From positions 22,430-86,429 of the forward strand of contig NZ_JABBHF010000018.1 of NCBI RefSeq assembly GCF_012910715.1: DNA of 64,000 nt. Direction: 5' to 3'. Every line of letters begins with the position of its first letter. The first letter of the stretch is position 1. A model generated the notes under the pieces. The model ran no database searches. It saw nothing but the letters and a program-made list of their open reading frames with translations, and was not told where the DNA came from. Shown here in pieces: positions 8,495-17,476 of this stretch. The DNA comes from Flavivirga algicola (GTDB lineage Bacteria > Bacteroidota > Bacteroidia > Flavobacteriales > Flavobacteriaceae). A program made the translations under genes and the position numbers.

Positions 8495-10045
8495 TCACCC
8501 ATTGAAGTCTGGATTAATTAACACTTTACCTTCTTTACGGGCTCTCATATAAACAGCCTTTGATGGCCTAGGTCTCATGCGATATTTGGTTGGCAATCCA
8601 GTCTCTCTAAAAAAATCATCTGGAGTTCGTTCCGTTGGCATATAGTCTTTTGTTTTTTCTCTAATAGTTTGTAGCCTGACGCGCATATCATTTAAAACAT
8701 CTACATACGCTTTGTTTTGAGCAAGATTATTCAACTCGTAAGGATCAGCAACAATATCGAAAAGTTCCTCTTCGGGTCTCGGGATTTCAAAACAACGCTT
8801 TTGGGCTTCAGCCAGAGTGCCTTTATTGTTTTCTTTAACCATACTTTTCCAGGTTCTGTCCCTTAATACATCTGCTGAAGGAGTATTAGGCAAATCTGGA
8901 TAATAATTCTTTATATACTTGTACTTTTGGGTTCTAACAGCACGTGTATAATCTTCAAAATCATGAAAATGATCCTCCGCATAAACTTCACTATGAATGT
9001 CTTTAGTGTCTCCCATTAACAAAGTACTGATGTCTTTACCATCAAATTCCTCTAATGGTTTGAGTCCAGCAAGACTCATAAAAGTAGAAGCGATATCCAC
9101 AGAACTTACCAAATTGTTATTTATGCTTCCCGCCTTCACCTTAGCAGGCCATTTAACAATCCATGGCGTCTTAATGCCTCCGTCATACAATGTTGTTTTA
9201 TCTCTCGGAAAGGCTCTTCCGTTATCTGACATAAATAAAACCAACGTATTATCTGCAATTCCTTGGGCTTCTAGTTCTGCAATGACCTTCCCTATGTAGT
9301 CATCCATTCTTGATATCTCATCATAATAAAGGGCAAAATCTTTTTTAACGGCTTCTGTTTTTGGCATATAAGGTGGAATTACAGCATCTTTAGGGTTGTA
9401 TGGGGTATCAGATATACCTTCACAAAATGGCCTGTGGGCATCAAATGATGCCAGCCAAGTAAAAAAAGGTTTTCCTTTTGGTCTACTTTTTAATAGCTTA
9501 ATCCACTCATCGCAGCCGCTTCCGTCCCCTACCAATCTCCTATCTAAACCTATAGGTGCATCTTTCCATTGCATCTCCAACAATTCGTCAAAATCGTCTC
9601 TAACAGGATCTCCCATATGGTATTTACCAGCTAAACCAGTCCAATATCCAGCATCCTTTAATTGTTGTACAAAAGTATTTTTACCTTCTGGTAATGGCCA
9701 CGACAATTGCTCTGCATCTGTATTGTGCGGGTAAAGTCCTGAAACAATACTTGTTCTGCTTGGACTGCAAGAACTCGTTGTTAGAAATGCTTGATTAAAA
9801 CGCATGCCATCTTTAGCCAGTTTGTCTAAATTTGGTGTTTTAATATTCGGGTGTCCATATACAGCAATATCATTCCAACTTACATCGTCGGCTATAATTA
9901 AAACAATGTTAGGCCTTTCATCTATAAAATCTGCAATGTCTTTTTTAGTCTCTTTTTTTGATTGACAGGATACTGTAAAAATTAATAGAAGTAATCGTAT
10001 GACTCTTGAATACCTTTTTAAGTGCATATGGTAGAAATATTTCAT
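8495..10045 (-). CDS. Sulfatase lipoprotein (family S1, heparan N-sulfatase-like)
   Basis: Type I sulfatases hydrolyse sulfate esters or sulfamates from glycans using a formylglycine made from a Cys in C-x-P-x-R. Here the motif is C93-S-P-S-R97. Metal-site aspartates are D53/D54 in IADDVSWNDI, and MSDNGR near residue 270 is the second metal motif. The 516-residue product has a probable lipoprotein signal with Cys27 (FTVSC) and is likely periplasmic or surface-exposed. An internal Met at residue 7 (codon at 10027) is a plausible alternative start. The overall layout, with DAHRPF mid-protein and ELFDIVADPYELNNLA near the end, suggests SGSH-like enzymes. It is not in a polysaccharide utilisation locus: no SusC/D pair is in the window. 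A GH29 fucosidase lies 5 kb away. Confidence 0.88.
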   Translation of the reverse strand: MKYFYHMHLKRYSRVIRLLLLIFTVSCQSKKETKKDIADFIDERPNIVLIIADDVSWNDIAVYGHPNIKTPNLDKLAKDGMRFNQAFLTTSSCSPSRTSIVSGLYPHNTDAEQLSWPLPEGKNTFVQQLKDAGYWTGLAGKYHMGDPVRDDFDELLEMQWKDAPIGLDRRLVGDGSGCDEWIKLLKSRPKGKPFFTWLASFDAHRPFCEGISDTPYNPKDAVIPPYMPKTEAVKKDFALYYDEISRMDDYIGKVIAELEAQGIADNTLVLFMSDNGRAFPRDKTTLYDGGIKTPWIVKWPAKVKAGSINNNLVSSVDIASTFMSLAGLKPLEEFDGKDISTLLMGDTKDIHSEVYAEDHFHDFEDYTRAVRTQKYKYIKNYYPDLPNTPSADVLRDRTWKSMVKENNKGTLAEAQKRCFEIPRPEEELFDIVADPYELNNLAQNKAYVDVLNDMRVRLQTIREKTKDYMPTERTPDDFFRETGLPTKYRMRPRPSKAVYMRARKEGKVLINPDFNG

Positions 10046-10227
10046 TTCTATAAATCTAATGGTTTCAATTAATACTTCCGGCTACCATTACTTTAAATGA
10101 CCATTAGTTCCATATATTTGACCGTTAATTACATACTGAACTTTACAGAACTATAAATTCCTTCAAATTTTAAGAATCGCAATTTATATTTTACTTAAAC
10201 CATCATATCATTACAAGAAATATTAAA

Positions 10228-10256
10228 CAAAAAAAGCGCAAATAAATTTGCGCTTT
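10228..10256 (-). terminator. Rho-independent terminator after glmM
   Basis: A 10-bp perfect stem (AAAGCGCAAA 10233-10242, TTTGCGCTTT 10247-10256) has a 4-nt loop. On the minus strand it is followed by a T run, and it lies about 30 nt past the glmM stop. Confidence 0.85.
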
Positions 10257-10283
10257 CATATACTATATCATATTGTGAATTAG

Positions 10284-11672
10284 CTACCCTTTGGCAATAA
10301 TGCCAATCTCCCCGATAAATTTATCTGCTAAATTGTCAGCTTCTTCCTGAGATTTAGCTTCTGTATATATTCTAATAATTGGTTCTGTATTACTTTTGCG
10401 TAGGTGCACCCAACTTTCAGGAAAATCAATTTTAACCCCGTCTATGGTTGTTAATTGTTCATTTTTGTAACGATCTTCCATCTCTTTTAAAATGCCATCA
10501 ACATCTAAACCTGGTGTCAACTCAATTTTCTTCTTGCTCATAAAATAGTTTGGGTACGTTTTTCTAAGCTCACTAACACTTATATTTTTATCTGCCAATA
10601 AACTTAAAAACAAAGCAATACCTACCAAAGCATCGCGACCATAATGAGACTCTGGATAAATAATACCACCATTACCTTCTCCTCCAATGACAACCTTGTT
10701 CTTTTTCATGAGTTTTACAACATTCACCTCTCCCACTGCACTTGCCTCATATGTACCTCCATGCTTTTCTGTCACATCTCTTAATGCTCTGGTTGAACTC
10801 ATGTTACTCACTGTGTTCCCTGGTGTTCTGCTCAAAACATAATCTGCACAAGCCACTAAAGTGTATTCTTCACCGAACATCTCGCCATTTTCATCCATAA
10901 ATGCCAAACGATCTACATCAGGATCTACTACAATACCAAAATCTGCTTTATGCTTTTTTACCGCAGCAGACAAATCTGTTAAATGTTCTTTTAAGGGTTC
11001 AGGGTTATGCGGAAAATGTCCATTTGGCTCACAATATAGTTTTATAACATCTACGCCCAAACGCTCTAAAAGTAATGGAATAGCAATACCTCCTGTCGAA
11101 TTTACCCCGTCTACTACAACTCTAAAACGAGCTTCCTCAATAGGCTTTACCGTTACCAATGGTAAATCCAAAACTTCTATAATGTGCAAATCTATATAAG
11201 CCTTGTTTTTTGTTATTTTTCCTAAACTATCTACATCGGCAAAATTCATGCGATTGCTTTCTGCTATGTCTAAGATTTTTGCGCCTTCAACAGCATCCAA
11301 AAACTCACCTTTTTCGTTTAACAGCTTTAAGGCATTCCATTGTTTCGGATTATGGCTTGCTGTCAAAATAATTCCGCCATCGGCATGTTCCATAGGAACA
11401 GCAACTTCTACTGTTGGTGTAGTAGAAAGTCCAACATCAATAACATGAATTCCCATACCAACTAAGGTATTCATAACTAAATTTTGGATCATTTTTCCAG
11501 AAATACGAGCATCCCTACCAACTACCACACGATAATTTTCTTTTTCTCTATGCTGCTTTAACCAAGTGCCATAAGCTGCCGCAAATTTCACAGCGTCAAT
11601 AGGTGTAAGGTTTTCCCCCACCTGTCCGCCAATAGTCCCTCTAATTCCTGAGATTGATTTTATAAGTGTCAT
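10284..11672 (-). CDS. glmM: Phosphoglucosamine mutase
   Basis: GlmM interconverts glucosamine-6-phosphate and glucosamine-1-phosphate on the way to UDP-GlcNAc for peptidoglycan and lipid A. The 462-residue product has the full alpha-D-phosphohexomutase layout. Active-site phosphoserine Ser106 lies in TASHNP, the metal-binding loop D250-P-D-V-D254-R in VVDPDVDRLAF, the sugar-specificity loop is GEGNGG, and the C-terminal phosphate-binding loop reads RKSNTEPIIRIYTEA. Bacteroidota members of this clade are usually annotated glmM, but phosphomannomutase activity is not excluded by sequence. It has its own terminator and is divergent from the ACP phosphodiesterase gene. A TATATTTG box lies upstream. 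Confidence 0.9.
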   Translation of the reverse strand: MTLIKSISGIRGTIGGQVGENLTPIDAVKFAAAYGTWLKQHREKENYRVVVGRDARISGKMIQNLVMNTLVGMGIHVIDVGLSTTPTVEVAVPMEHADGGIILTASHNPKQWNALKLLNEKGEFLDAVEGAKILDIAESNRMNFADVDSLGKITKNKAYIDLHIIEVLDLPLVTVKPIEEARFRVVVDGVNSTGGIAIPLLLERLGVDVIKLYCEPNGHFPHNPEPLKEHLTDLSAAVKKHKADFGIVVDPDVDRLAFMDENGEMFGEEYTLVACADYVLSRTPGNTVSNMSSTRALRDVTEKHGGTYEASAVGEVNVVKLMKKNKVVIGGEGNGGIIYPESHYGRDALVGIALFLSLLADKNISVSELRKTYPNYFMSKKKIELTPGLDVDGILKEMEDRYKNEQLTTIDGVKIDFPESWVHLRKSNTEPIIRIYTEAKSQEEADNLADKFIGEIGIIAKG

Positions 11673-11695
11673 TTTGTAATTTTCAAATTAAAAGG

Positions 11696-11703
11696 CAAAT
11701 ATA
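11696..11703 (-). promoter_or_regulatory. Candidate -7 element for glmM
   Basis: On the minus strand TATATTTG lies 23 nt upstream of the glmM start and matches TANNTTTG. I see no TTG at 17-21 nt spacing. Confidence 0.4.
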
Positions 11704-11750
11704 CAATTCCAAAATTGTAATTCTTAAATCGGAATTCGTAAATTTCACAA

Positions 11751-12344
11751 ATGAACTACTTAGCACATATCTATCTTTCTGGTAATAATGATTTAGTAAC
11801 CATTGGTAATTTTATTGCAGATGGTATCAAGGGAAAAAGCTACAAGAAATATTCAAAAGATATTCAAACTGGAATCTTATTACATCGAAATATAGACTCT
11901 TATACAGATGCCCATAAAACGGTTAGACTAAGCACTAAAAGATTACATGAAAAATACGGACATTACTCTGGTATTATAGTAGATATTCTATATGATCATT
12001 TTCTTGCTAAAAATTGGAATAAATACTCCCCAATTCCCTTACACACCTATATAGATGCTTTTTATGATTCGTTAAAAGAACATTATCATATCCTCCCCAC
12101 AAGGATACAAAAAATGATGCCATATATGATCGCCGATAACTGGCTTTTAAGCTATGCGTCTATTGATGGCATCTCCAGAGTTCTGGACGGTATGAACAGA
12201 AGAACCCAAAACATATCCGGTATGCATGAAGCCATAGTAGAACTCGAAGAATTCTACAAAGAATTTGAAAATGAATTTACAGTATTTTTTAGTGAATTAA
12301 TAAGCTTTTCTAAACAAAAGCTTGAAGAATTAAACGAAGCATAA
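11751..12344 (+). CDS. acpH: Acyl carrier protein phosphodiesterase (DUF479)
   Basis: AcpH removes the 4'-phosphopantetheine arm from acyl carrier protein, turning holo-ACP back to apo-ACP. The 197-residue product opens with the family signature MNYLAHIYLSG and carries GNFIADGIKG, HRNIDSYTDAH and DILYDHFLAKNW. The conserved His and Asp residues of this HD-like metal-dependent fold are present. Length matches the family (about 195). The stop is 4 nt before the gamma-glutamyltransferase start, so the two genes are probably co-transcribed, though no functional link is evident. Confidence 0.88.
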   Translation: MNYLAHIYLSGNNDLVTIGNFIADGIKGKSYKKYSKDIQTGILLHRNIDSYTDAHKTVRLSTKRLHEKYGHYSGIIVDILYDHFLAKNWNKYSPIPLHTYIDAFYDSLKEHYHILPTRIQKMMPYMIADNWLLSYASIDGISRVLDGMNRRTQNISGMHEAIVELEEFYKEFENEFTVFFSELISFSKQKLEELNEA

Positions 12345-12348
12345 AACC

Positions 12349-14037
12349 ATGAAAAAAATCCTATTCGTACTTTTATTATTTATCACTTATGTTTCTTGCA
12401 AAAATACCATAGAACCTAGAAAAACTGGATTAATAACGAAAAACGCTATGGTTGTTTCCGCTCGATCAGAAGCTTCAGAAATTGGCAGCAACATTCTTAA
12501 AAAAGATGGTAACGCATTTGATGCTATGGCAGCTATGCAATTGGCTTTAGCAGTCGCTTATCCCTATGCTGGTAACATAGGCGGAGGTGGTTTTATGGTT
12601 TACCGAAAATCTAATGGCGACATTGGAGCGTTAGATTATAGAGAAAAAGCACCATTAGCAGCTACAAAAGACATGTATTTGGATGAAAACGGTGATGTAA
12701 TACCAGAAAAAAGCACCTTAGGAGCCATGGCGATAGGCGTACCTGGATCTTTAGCTGGCATTTTTGCTGTTCATGAAAAATTTGGCAGTTTACCCATAGA
12801 AGATATCATAAAACCATCAATTGATTTGGCTTATAAGGGTGTTATAGTCACCCAAAAACAAGAAGCAAGAATAAAAAAGTATCAACCTTATTTTTTGAAA
12901 GCCAATAAAGATTCCATTCTATTTGATAAAGCATGGAAAATGGGAGATACTATAAAGTATCCAGCTCTTGCAAATACCTTAGAACGTATTTTAGATCATG
13001 GCGTGAACGAATTTTACAAAGGCGGAACCGCAAAACGTCTAGTAAAGTTCATCCAAGAAAATGGCGGTGTATTAACTGAAGAAGATTTAGCAAAGTATGA
13101 GGTTAAATGGCGTAAACCTGTTACATTTAAGTATGACGATTTAAAAATCATTTCTATGTCTCCACCATCTAGCGGAGGCATTTGTTTAGCACAAATAATG
13201 ACAATGATTGAACCGTACGATTTAAATAAATTTGGGCATAATTCGGTAAAATCCATTCAAGTTATCACAGAAGCAGAACGCCGCGCCTATGCCGATAGAA
13301 GTTTTTATTTAGGAGACCCGGATTTCGTTAATATACCTGGTGATACATTAATAAGCAAATCCTATTTAAAAGATAGAATGATTGATTTTTCTTTCAAAAA
13401 AGCAACATTATCTAGCGATGTATCACATGGCGATGTCCAAGTCGTTGAAAGTGACGAAACAACCCACTACTCCATCGTTGATCAATTTGGCAATGCTGTG
13501 TCTGTAACCACAACCATAAATGGTGCTTACGGTTCAAAATTGTACTGTTCAGATTTAGGGTTCTTTTTAAATAATGAAATGGATGATTTTAGCAGCAAAC
13601 CTGGTGTACCTAATATGTTTGGACTTATAGGAGCTGTTGCCAATAGCATTGTTCCAGAAAAACGTATGTTAAGCACCATGACTCCAACTATTGTTGAAAA
13701 AAACGGCAAATTATTTATGGTTGTCGGAACACCTGGTGGTTCCACAATTATAACATCTGTATTACAAACTATTCTTAACGTACATGAGTATAATATGACT
13801 ATGCAAGAGGCTGTAAATGCTCCCCGTTTCCATCATCAATGGTTACCAGATGAAATTCGGATAGAACCAAATTTATTTGATGATACTTTAATTTTTCAAC
13901 TTGAAAAACTGGGGTATTCTATTAACGAAAAAGATTCTCCGGTGATTGGCAAGGTCGATGGAATACTCGTTTTAGATGATGAATTGTTAGAAGGGGGTGC
14001 AGATTATCGAGGTGACGATACGGCCGTCGGTTTTTAA
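12349..14037 (+). CDS. ggt: Gamma-glutamyltransferase (lipoprotein)
   Basis: Gamma-glutamyltransferase cleaves the gamma-glutamyl bond of glutathione and related peptides and matures by self-cleavage into two subunits. The 562-residue precursor has a lipoprotein signal with Cys17 (ITYVSC). The autoprocessing nucleophile is Thr371 in TTHYSIVD, corresponding to Thr391 of E. coli. The small-subunit substrate motifs FFLNNEMDDF and GTPGGSTIITSV are intact. The large subunit carries GGGFMV and LDYREKAPLAA. It follows the ACP phosphodiesterase gene by 4 nt. Expected location is periplasmic, lipid-anchored. Confidence 0.93.
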   Translation: MKKILFVLLLFITYVSCKNTIEPRKTGLITKNAMVVSARSEASEIGSNILKKDGNAFDAMAAMQLALAVAYPYAGNIGGGGFMVYRKSNGDIGALDYREKAPLAATKDMYLDENGDVIPEKSTLGAMAIGVPGSLAGIFAVHEKFGSLPIEDIIKPSIDLAYKGVIVTQKQEARIKKYQPYFLKANKDSILFDKAWKMGDTIKYPALANTLERILDHGVNEFYKGGTAKRLVKFIQENGGVLTEEDLAKYEVKWRKPVTFKYDDLKIISMSPPSSGGICLAQIMTMIEPYDLNKFGHNSVKSIQVITEAERRAYADRSFYLGDPDFVNIPGDTLISKSYLKDRMIDFSFKKATLSSDVSHGDVQVVESDETTHYSIVDQFGNAVSVTTTINGAYGSKLYCSDLGFFLNNEMDDFSSKPGVPNMFGLIGAVANSIVPEKRMLSTMTPTIVEKNGKLFMVVGTPGGSTIITSVLQTILNVHEYNMTMQEAVNAPRFHHQWLPDEIRIEPNLFDDTLIFQLEKLGYSINEKDSPVIGKVDGILVLDDELLEGGADYRGDDTAVGF

Positions 14038-14110
14038 AGCTTTATCTTCATTAAAACAATAGTATTTAATAATTTAGTTCTCTGGTTTCCAAAAACTGCA
14101 CACAGGTTTT

Positions 14111-14836
14111 ATGACAAAAAAATCAAAGAAAATATTTAAGATTATAACTGGCGTAATCATATTTTTTACTCTACCCAGCTTTTTGCTTTTTGGTTTTTTA
14201 TTCTTTAAGTACAATGAAGACTTACCCGAGGGCATGCAAGGAAAAGAGGCCGATACTCTAGCTCTCAAAATGCTTAAAGCTTTAGACTATGATGCTTTTA
14301 AAAATACCGACTATATTGAATGGACTTTCAAAAAAAGGCGCCATTATGAATGGGACAAGGCAAATCACAATTGTGAAGTTTTCTGGAAAGAATTCAAAGT
14401 AAATTTAGATCTAAAGGACCATTCTAAAAGTAAAGCTTACGTGCACAGCTTTAAAGTTGAAAGTGATATGGCTGAAGAGTTAATAACAAAGGCCTTAAAT
14501 TATTTTAATAACGATTCATTTTGGTTGGTAGCTCCTTATACTGTTTTTGATGAAGGTACAGAGCGGAGACTTGTAAAACTTAAAAATGGCAACAAAGCGC
14601 TTTTAGTGACATATACTTCGGGAGGCTCCACGCCAGGAGATTCTTATTTATGGTTACTCGACAGTACAGGCAAGCCAACGGGTTTTAAAATGTGGACATC
14701 GCTACTCCCCATTGATGGCCTAGAAGCTTCGTGGAGCGACTGGATGACTACCAAAAGTGGTGCACAATTACCTACATTTCACAAACTACTTGTTTTAGGC
14801 CTAGAAATAACTCATATTAAAGGAACTAACGATTAG
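14111..14836 (+). CDS. Hypothetical protein with one N-terminal membrane segment
   Basis: I do not recognise a family. The 241-residue product begins with a basic stretch (MTKKSKKIFK), then one strongly hydrophobic segment (about 10-32), so it is probably an inner-membrane-anchored periplasmic protein or an uncleaved signal anchor. The rest is soluble-looking, rich in Trp and Lys, with EWTFKKRRHYEWDKANHNC near residues 76-94 and LLVTYTSGGSTPGDSYLWLL near 173-192. The end (LPTFHKLLVLGLEITHIKG) looks like a compact beta-strand finish. It lies between ggt and the fucosidase with separate gaps, so operon membership is unclear. Confidence 0.7.
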   Translation: MTKKSKKIFKIITGVIIFFTLPSFLLFGFLFFKYNEDLPEGMQGKEADTLALKMLKALDYDAFKNTDYIEWTFKKRRHYEWDKANHNCEVFWKEFKVNLDLKDHSKSKAYVHSFKVESDMAEELITKALNYFNNDSFWLVAPYTVFDEGTERRLVKLKNGNKALLVTYTSGGSTPGDSYLWLLDSTGKPTGFKMWTSLLPIDGLEASWSDWMTTKSGAQLPTFHKLLVLGLEITHIKGTND

Positions 14837-14952
14837 TATCATATTACTTAAGACCTCCCGTAATATCCCAATTAAAAGCATATAGTAACTTTATTGAACT
14901 ATTTATACACCATAAAGAACAAAATGGTAAATTTTAAACTAGGCATAAAATC

Positions 14953-14960
14953 TATTTTTG
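14953..14960 (+). promoter_or_regulatory. Candidate -7 element for the fucosidase gene
   Basis: TATTTTTG matches TANNTTTG and lies 19 nt upstream of the ATG at 14980. No TTG is found at the standard distance. Confidence 0.35.
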
Positions 14961-14979
14961 TGATAAAATGTAGTTTAAA

Positions 14980-16545
14980 ATGAATATCATTAAAAACACC
15001 TTTAAAATTGCTTTTCTCCTTATTGTTATATCCTGTCAATCAAAAAAGCAAGAAAACAACAAACCCGACAGCTTATCAAATAACAGCATATTATACAAGC
15101 CAAATTGGCAATCGGTGAAAGCATATCAAACACCAGAATGGTTTAACAATGCTAAATTAGGAATCTTTATCCACTGGGGCCCTTATGCCGTACCCGCTTA
15201 CTGTAACGAATGGTATCCATGTAGAATGTACGATTCAACTTATGTTCGTAATCAAGGGGGCATGACCTGGAATGTTTATCAACATCATAAAGAAACTTAT
15301 GGTGATCATAAAAAATTTGGGTATAAAGACTTCATCCCTATGTTTAAAGCAGAAAAATTTGATGCAAAAGTATGGCTCGATATTTTTGAGCAGGCAGGTG
15401 CAAAATACATTGTACCCGTTGGGGAACACCATGACGGATTTGCTATGTACGCATCAAAAATAACAAAATGGAATAGCTTGAATATGGGCCCCATGAGGGA
15501 TATAGCAGGCGAATTAGCTAAGGAAACCCGATCAAGAGGACTAAAATTTGGTATGTCTTCGCATTATGCCGAAAACTGGTATTATTATAAATTCGATGAA
15601 AAATTTGACACTACAGATCCCGAAAATGTAGGCTTATATGGCCGCCCTCATGAAGAAGGTGTACCTGCAGATGCAGCGTTTTTAAAGCTTTTTGAAAATC
15701 GTACAAAGGATATGATCGACCAATATCATCCTGATTTAATTTGGTTTGATGGTGCACTAAATGCACATGAAAATATGACCACTAAATTAGAACTACTATC
15801 ATACTATTACAACCAAGCAAACGAATGGGGCAAAGAAGTCGTTTTCAATTACAAAAACAATACAAGACATATTTGGCCTGATGGATGTGCCGTTTTAGAT
15901 ATTGAACGAGGTAAATTAAATGATATTAGAAAGGAACCTTGGCAAACAGATACAGCATTAGGCATTTATAATTGGGGGTATACCAATGGCATGATTGTTA
16001 AATCTCCAGACCATGTTATTGACGATTTAATAGACATTGTGAGTAAGAACGGAAATTTGCTTTTAAATGTTTCGCCAAAAGCAGATGGCACGATTCCCGA
16101 AAAGCAAAAACTTGTGCTTGCGGAGCTTGGCAAATGGTTAAAAGTAAACGGAGAAGCTATTTATAACAGTAGACCTTGGAAAAAATTTGGTGAAGGAGAA
16201 ACTGTAGAAAATTTAAAACACACACATATGGCAGAGCGCAAAAACCTTGAGCGTGTATTTAAAAGTTCTGATATTCGATTTACATCTAAAGGCAAGGATA
16301 TTTACGCCATAAGCATGGGTAAACCAGAAAAAGAGATTTTAATCAAATCACTTAAAAAGAAATCACCTCTTTATGATTATAAAATTAGTCATATAGAAAT
16401 TTTGGGGTCGGATGTAATCCCTGAATATGAAATTCGTGAAGATGGTTTATTGATTAAAATACCTGAAGGGTTTCAAGTATCAAACTATGCTACTAGCTTT
16501 AAAATTGCAGGAGGAGATTTAATATATTCAGACTTATCGAAATAA
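14980..16545 (+). CDS. Alpha-L-fucosidase, GH29 (lipoprotein)
   Basis: GH29 enzymes release alpha-linked L-fucose from glycans by a retaining mechanism. The 521-residue product has a lipoprotein signal (LLIVISC), then the GH29 (beta/alpha)8 barrel: WFNNAKLGIFIHWGPYAVPA near the start, GEHHDGFAMY, and the nucleophile Asp257 in DLIWFDG. NLLLNVSPKADGTIP and the GEAIYNSRPW motif follow before a beta-sandwich C-terminal part. Length and motifs resemble GH29 subfamily A. The acid/base residue is poorly conserved in this subfamily and I do not assign it. There are no SusC/D or other glycosidase genes next to it; a sulfatase lies 5 kb away. It ends near a strong bidirectional terminator. Confidence 0.92.
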   Translation: MNIIKNTFKIAFLLIVISCQSKKQENNKPDSLSNNSILYKPNWQSVKAYQTPEWFNNAKLGIFIHWGPYAVPAYCNEWYPCRMYDSTYVRNQGGMTWNVYQHHKETYGDHKKFGYKDFIPMFKAEKFDAKVWLDIFEQAGAKYIVPVGEHHDGFAMYASKITKWNSLNMGPMRDIAGELAKETRSRGLKFGMSSHYAENWYYYKFDEKFDTTDPENVGLYGRPHEEGVPADAAFLKLFENRTKDMIDQYHPDLIWFDGALNAHENMTTKLELLSYYYNQANEWGKEVVFNYKNNTRHIWPDGCAVLDIERGKLNDIRKEPWQTDTALGIYNWGYTNGMIVKSPDHVIDDLIDIVSKNGNLLLNVSPKADGTIPEKQKLVLAELGKWLKVNGEAIYNSRPWKKFGEGETVENLKHTHMAERKNLERVFKSSDIRFTSKGKDIYAISMGKPEKEILIKSLKKKSPLYDYKISHIEILGSDVIPEYEIREDGLLIKIPEGFQVSNYATSFKIAGGDLIYSDLSK

Positions 16546-16635
16546 CACTAAACATTTAGTTAAATATCCCAAAATCAATTCCATAAGACCTATGCTCTGT
16601 AGTATGTAATCTTAAAAACAACAAACTGAAAAAAA

Positions 16636-16667
16636 CAAAACAGCAATCAATTTGATTGCTGTTTTTT
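16636..16667. terminator. Strong bidirectional terminator
   Basis: AAAACAGCAATC pairs perfectly with GATTGCTGTTTT around a 5-nt loop, with A run on the left and T run on the right. It lies between the convergent fucosidase (plus) and SH3-like protein (minus) genes and can serve both. Confidence 0.9.
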
Positions 16668-16740
16668 ACTATTATAAACATAATTCAAATGAGTGTATTT
16701 TTTTCAAAAAAACAAATACACATACTAAAAACAAACTTTA

Positions 16741-17265
16741 CTACTTACTTTTTTGTCCTACAAAATTATGGCTTTTCGATTTAAATAATATATTAAAGCT
16801 AGTCAGACTACCGTAAATTCTGGTAATATATTGCTGTAAATCTATTTTACCTTGTTCATCAAGGCTGCTCGAGTTTATACGTTGTTCCATAACACGTAAC
16901 CGATCTCTAACCATCGTTATTTTATGGAAAAAAGTATCTATTGGCAATTCGTAAGATTTTAAACCAGTATCCGCTGGCTCTAAAATAAGCTTGCCTCCTT
17001 TATATTTATCTGCAATTGGTACCACTTCACTGATGTCACTCCATTTTTTTAAAATATTTACCAGACTACTTTCAACATCAAAAAAGCTAACGGTATCTAC
17101 ATCGCCATCTGCTGCTTCAATAATATCAAAATCACTGTCTAAATCTATAGTTTCCAATCCCCCTTCAATAAAAGTTACCCAATAATGCTGAGTAGTTACA
17201 TTAGTGACTACACCTTTACCGTATTCCGAATGATTAATTCTTGAGCCTATTCCTAATAATTTCAT
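16741..17265 (-). CDS. Conserved hypothetical protein with N-terminal SH3-like barrel
   Basis: The function is unknown. The 174-residue product begins MKLLGIGSRINHSEYGKGVV followed by TNVTTQHYWVTFIEGG, a G-x-x-V-x-H-x-x-(F/Y)-G-x-G-x-V pattern like the small SH3-like beta-barrels found at UvrD/PcrA C-termini and in CarD-like proteins. The rest (about 60-174) is probably helical, with KITMVRDRLRVMEQRI and QQYITRIYGSLTSFNILF. There is no signal peptide, so it is cytoplasmic. It is divergent from uvrA, with 166-211 bp between the starts, so a link to nucleic-acid transactions is possible but is only inference from fold and position. Confidence 0.75.
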   Translation of the reverse strand: MKLLGIGSRINHSEYGKGVVTNVTTQHYWVTFIEGGLETIDLDSDFDIIEAADGDVDTVSFFDVESSLVNILKKWSDISEVVPIADKYKGGKLILEPADTGLKSYELPIDTFFHKITMVRDRLRVMEQRINSSSLDEQGKIDLQQYITRIYGSLTSFNILFKSKSHNFVGQKSK

Positions 17266-17457
17266 TAATTAATTGTTTTTTTATATTTCTGCAGATGCAG
17301 AAATCTATTAATGGTTAAACAAAAATATCATCAAAAATAAATATATAAAATTGAAATACAATCTTTCCAGATATTAGATTTAGTTTTAAAACTAAGATTA
17401 CTACCTACTTAGAAATGCCATAAAACTTCACATGAATTTAACAACTAAAATCGTAAC

Positions 17458-17471
17458 TTCGCAATTTTGCG
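17458..17471 (+). promoter_or_regulatory. Palindrome between the two possible uvrA starts
   Basis: TCGCAATTTTGCGA is a perfect 14-bp palindrome lying between the ATG at 17432 and the ATG at 17477. If translation starts at 17477, it sits 5 nt upstream in the leader and could be an operator or an RNA hairpin near the ribosome site. Its outer flanks AAAATCG and CGATTTT add a further nested inverted repeat. Confidence 0.35.
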
Positions 17472-17476
17472 ATTTT

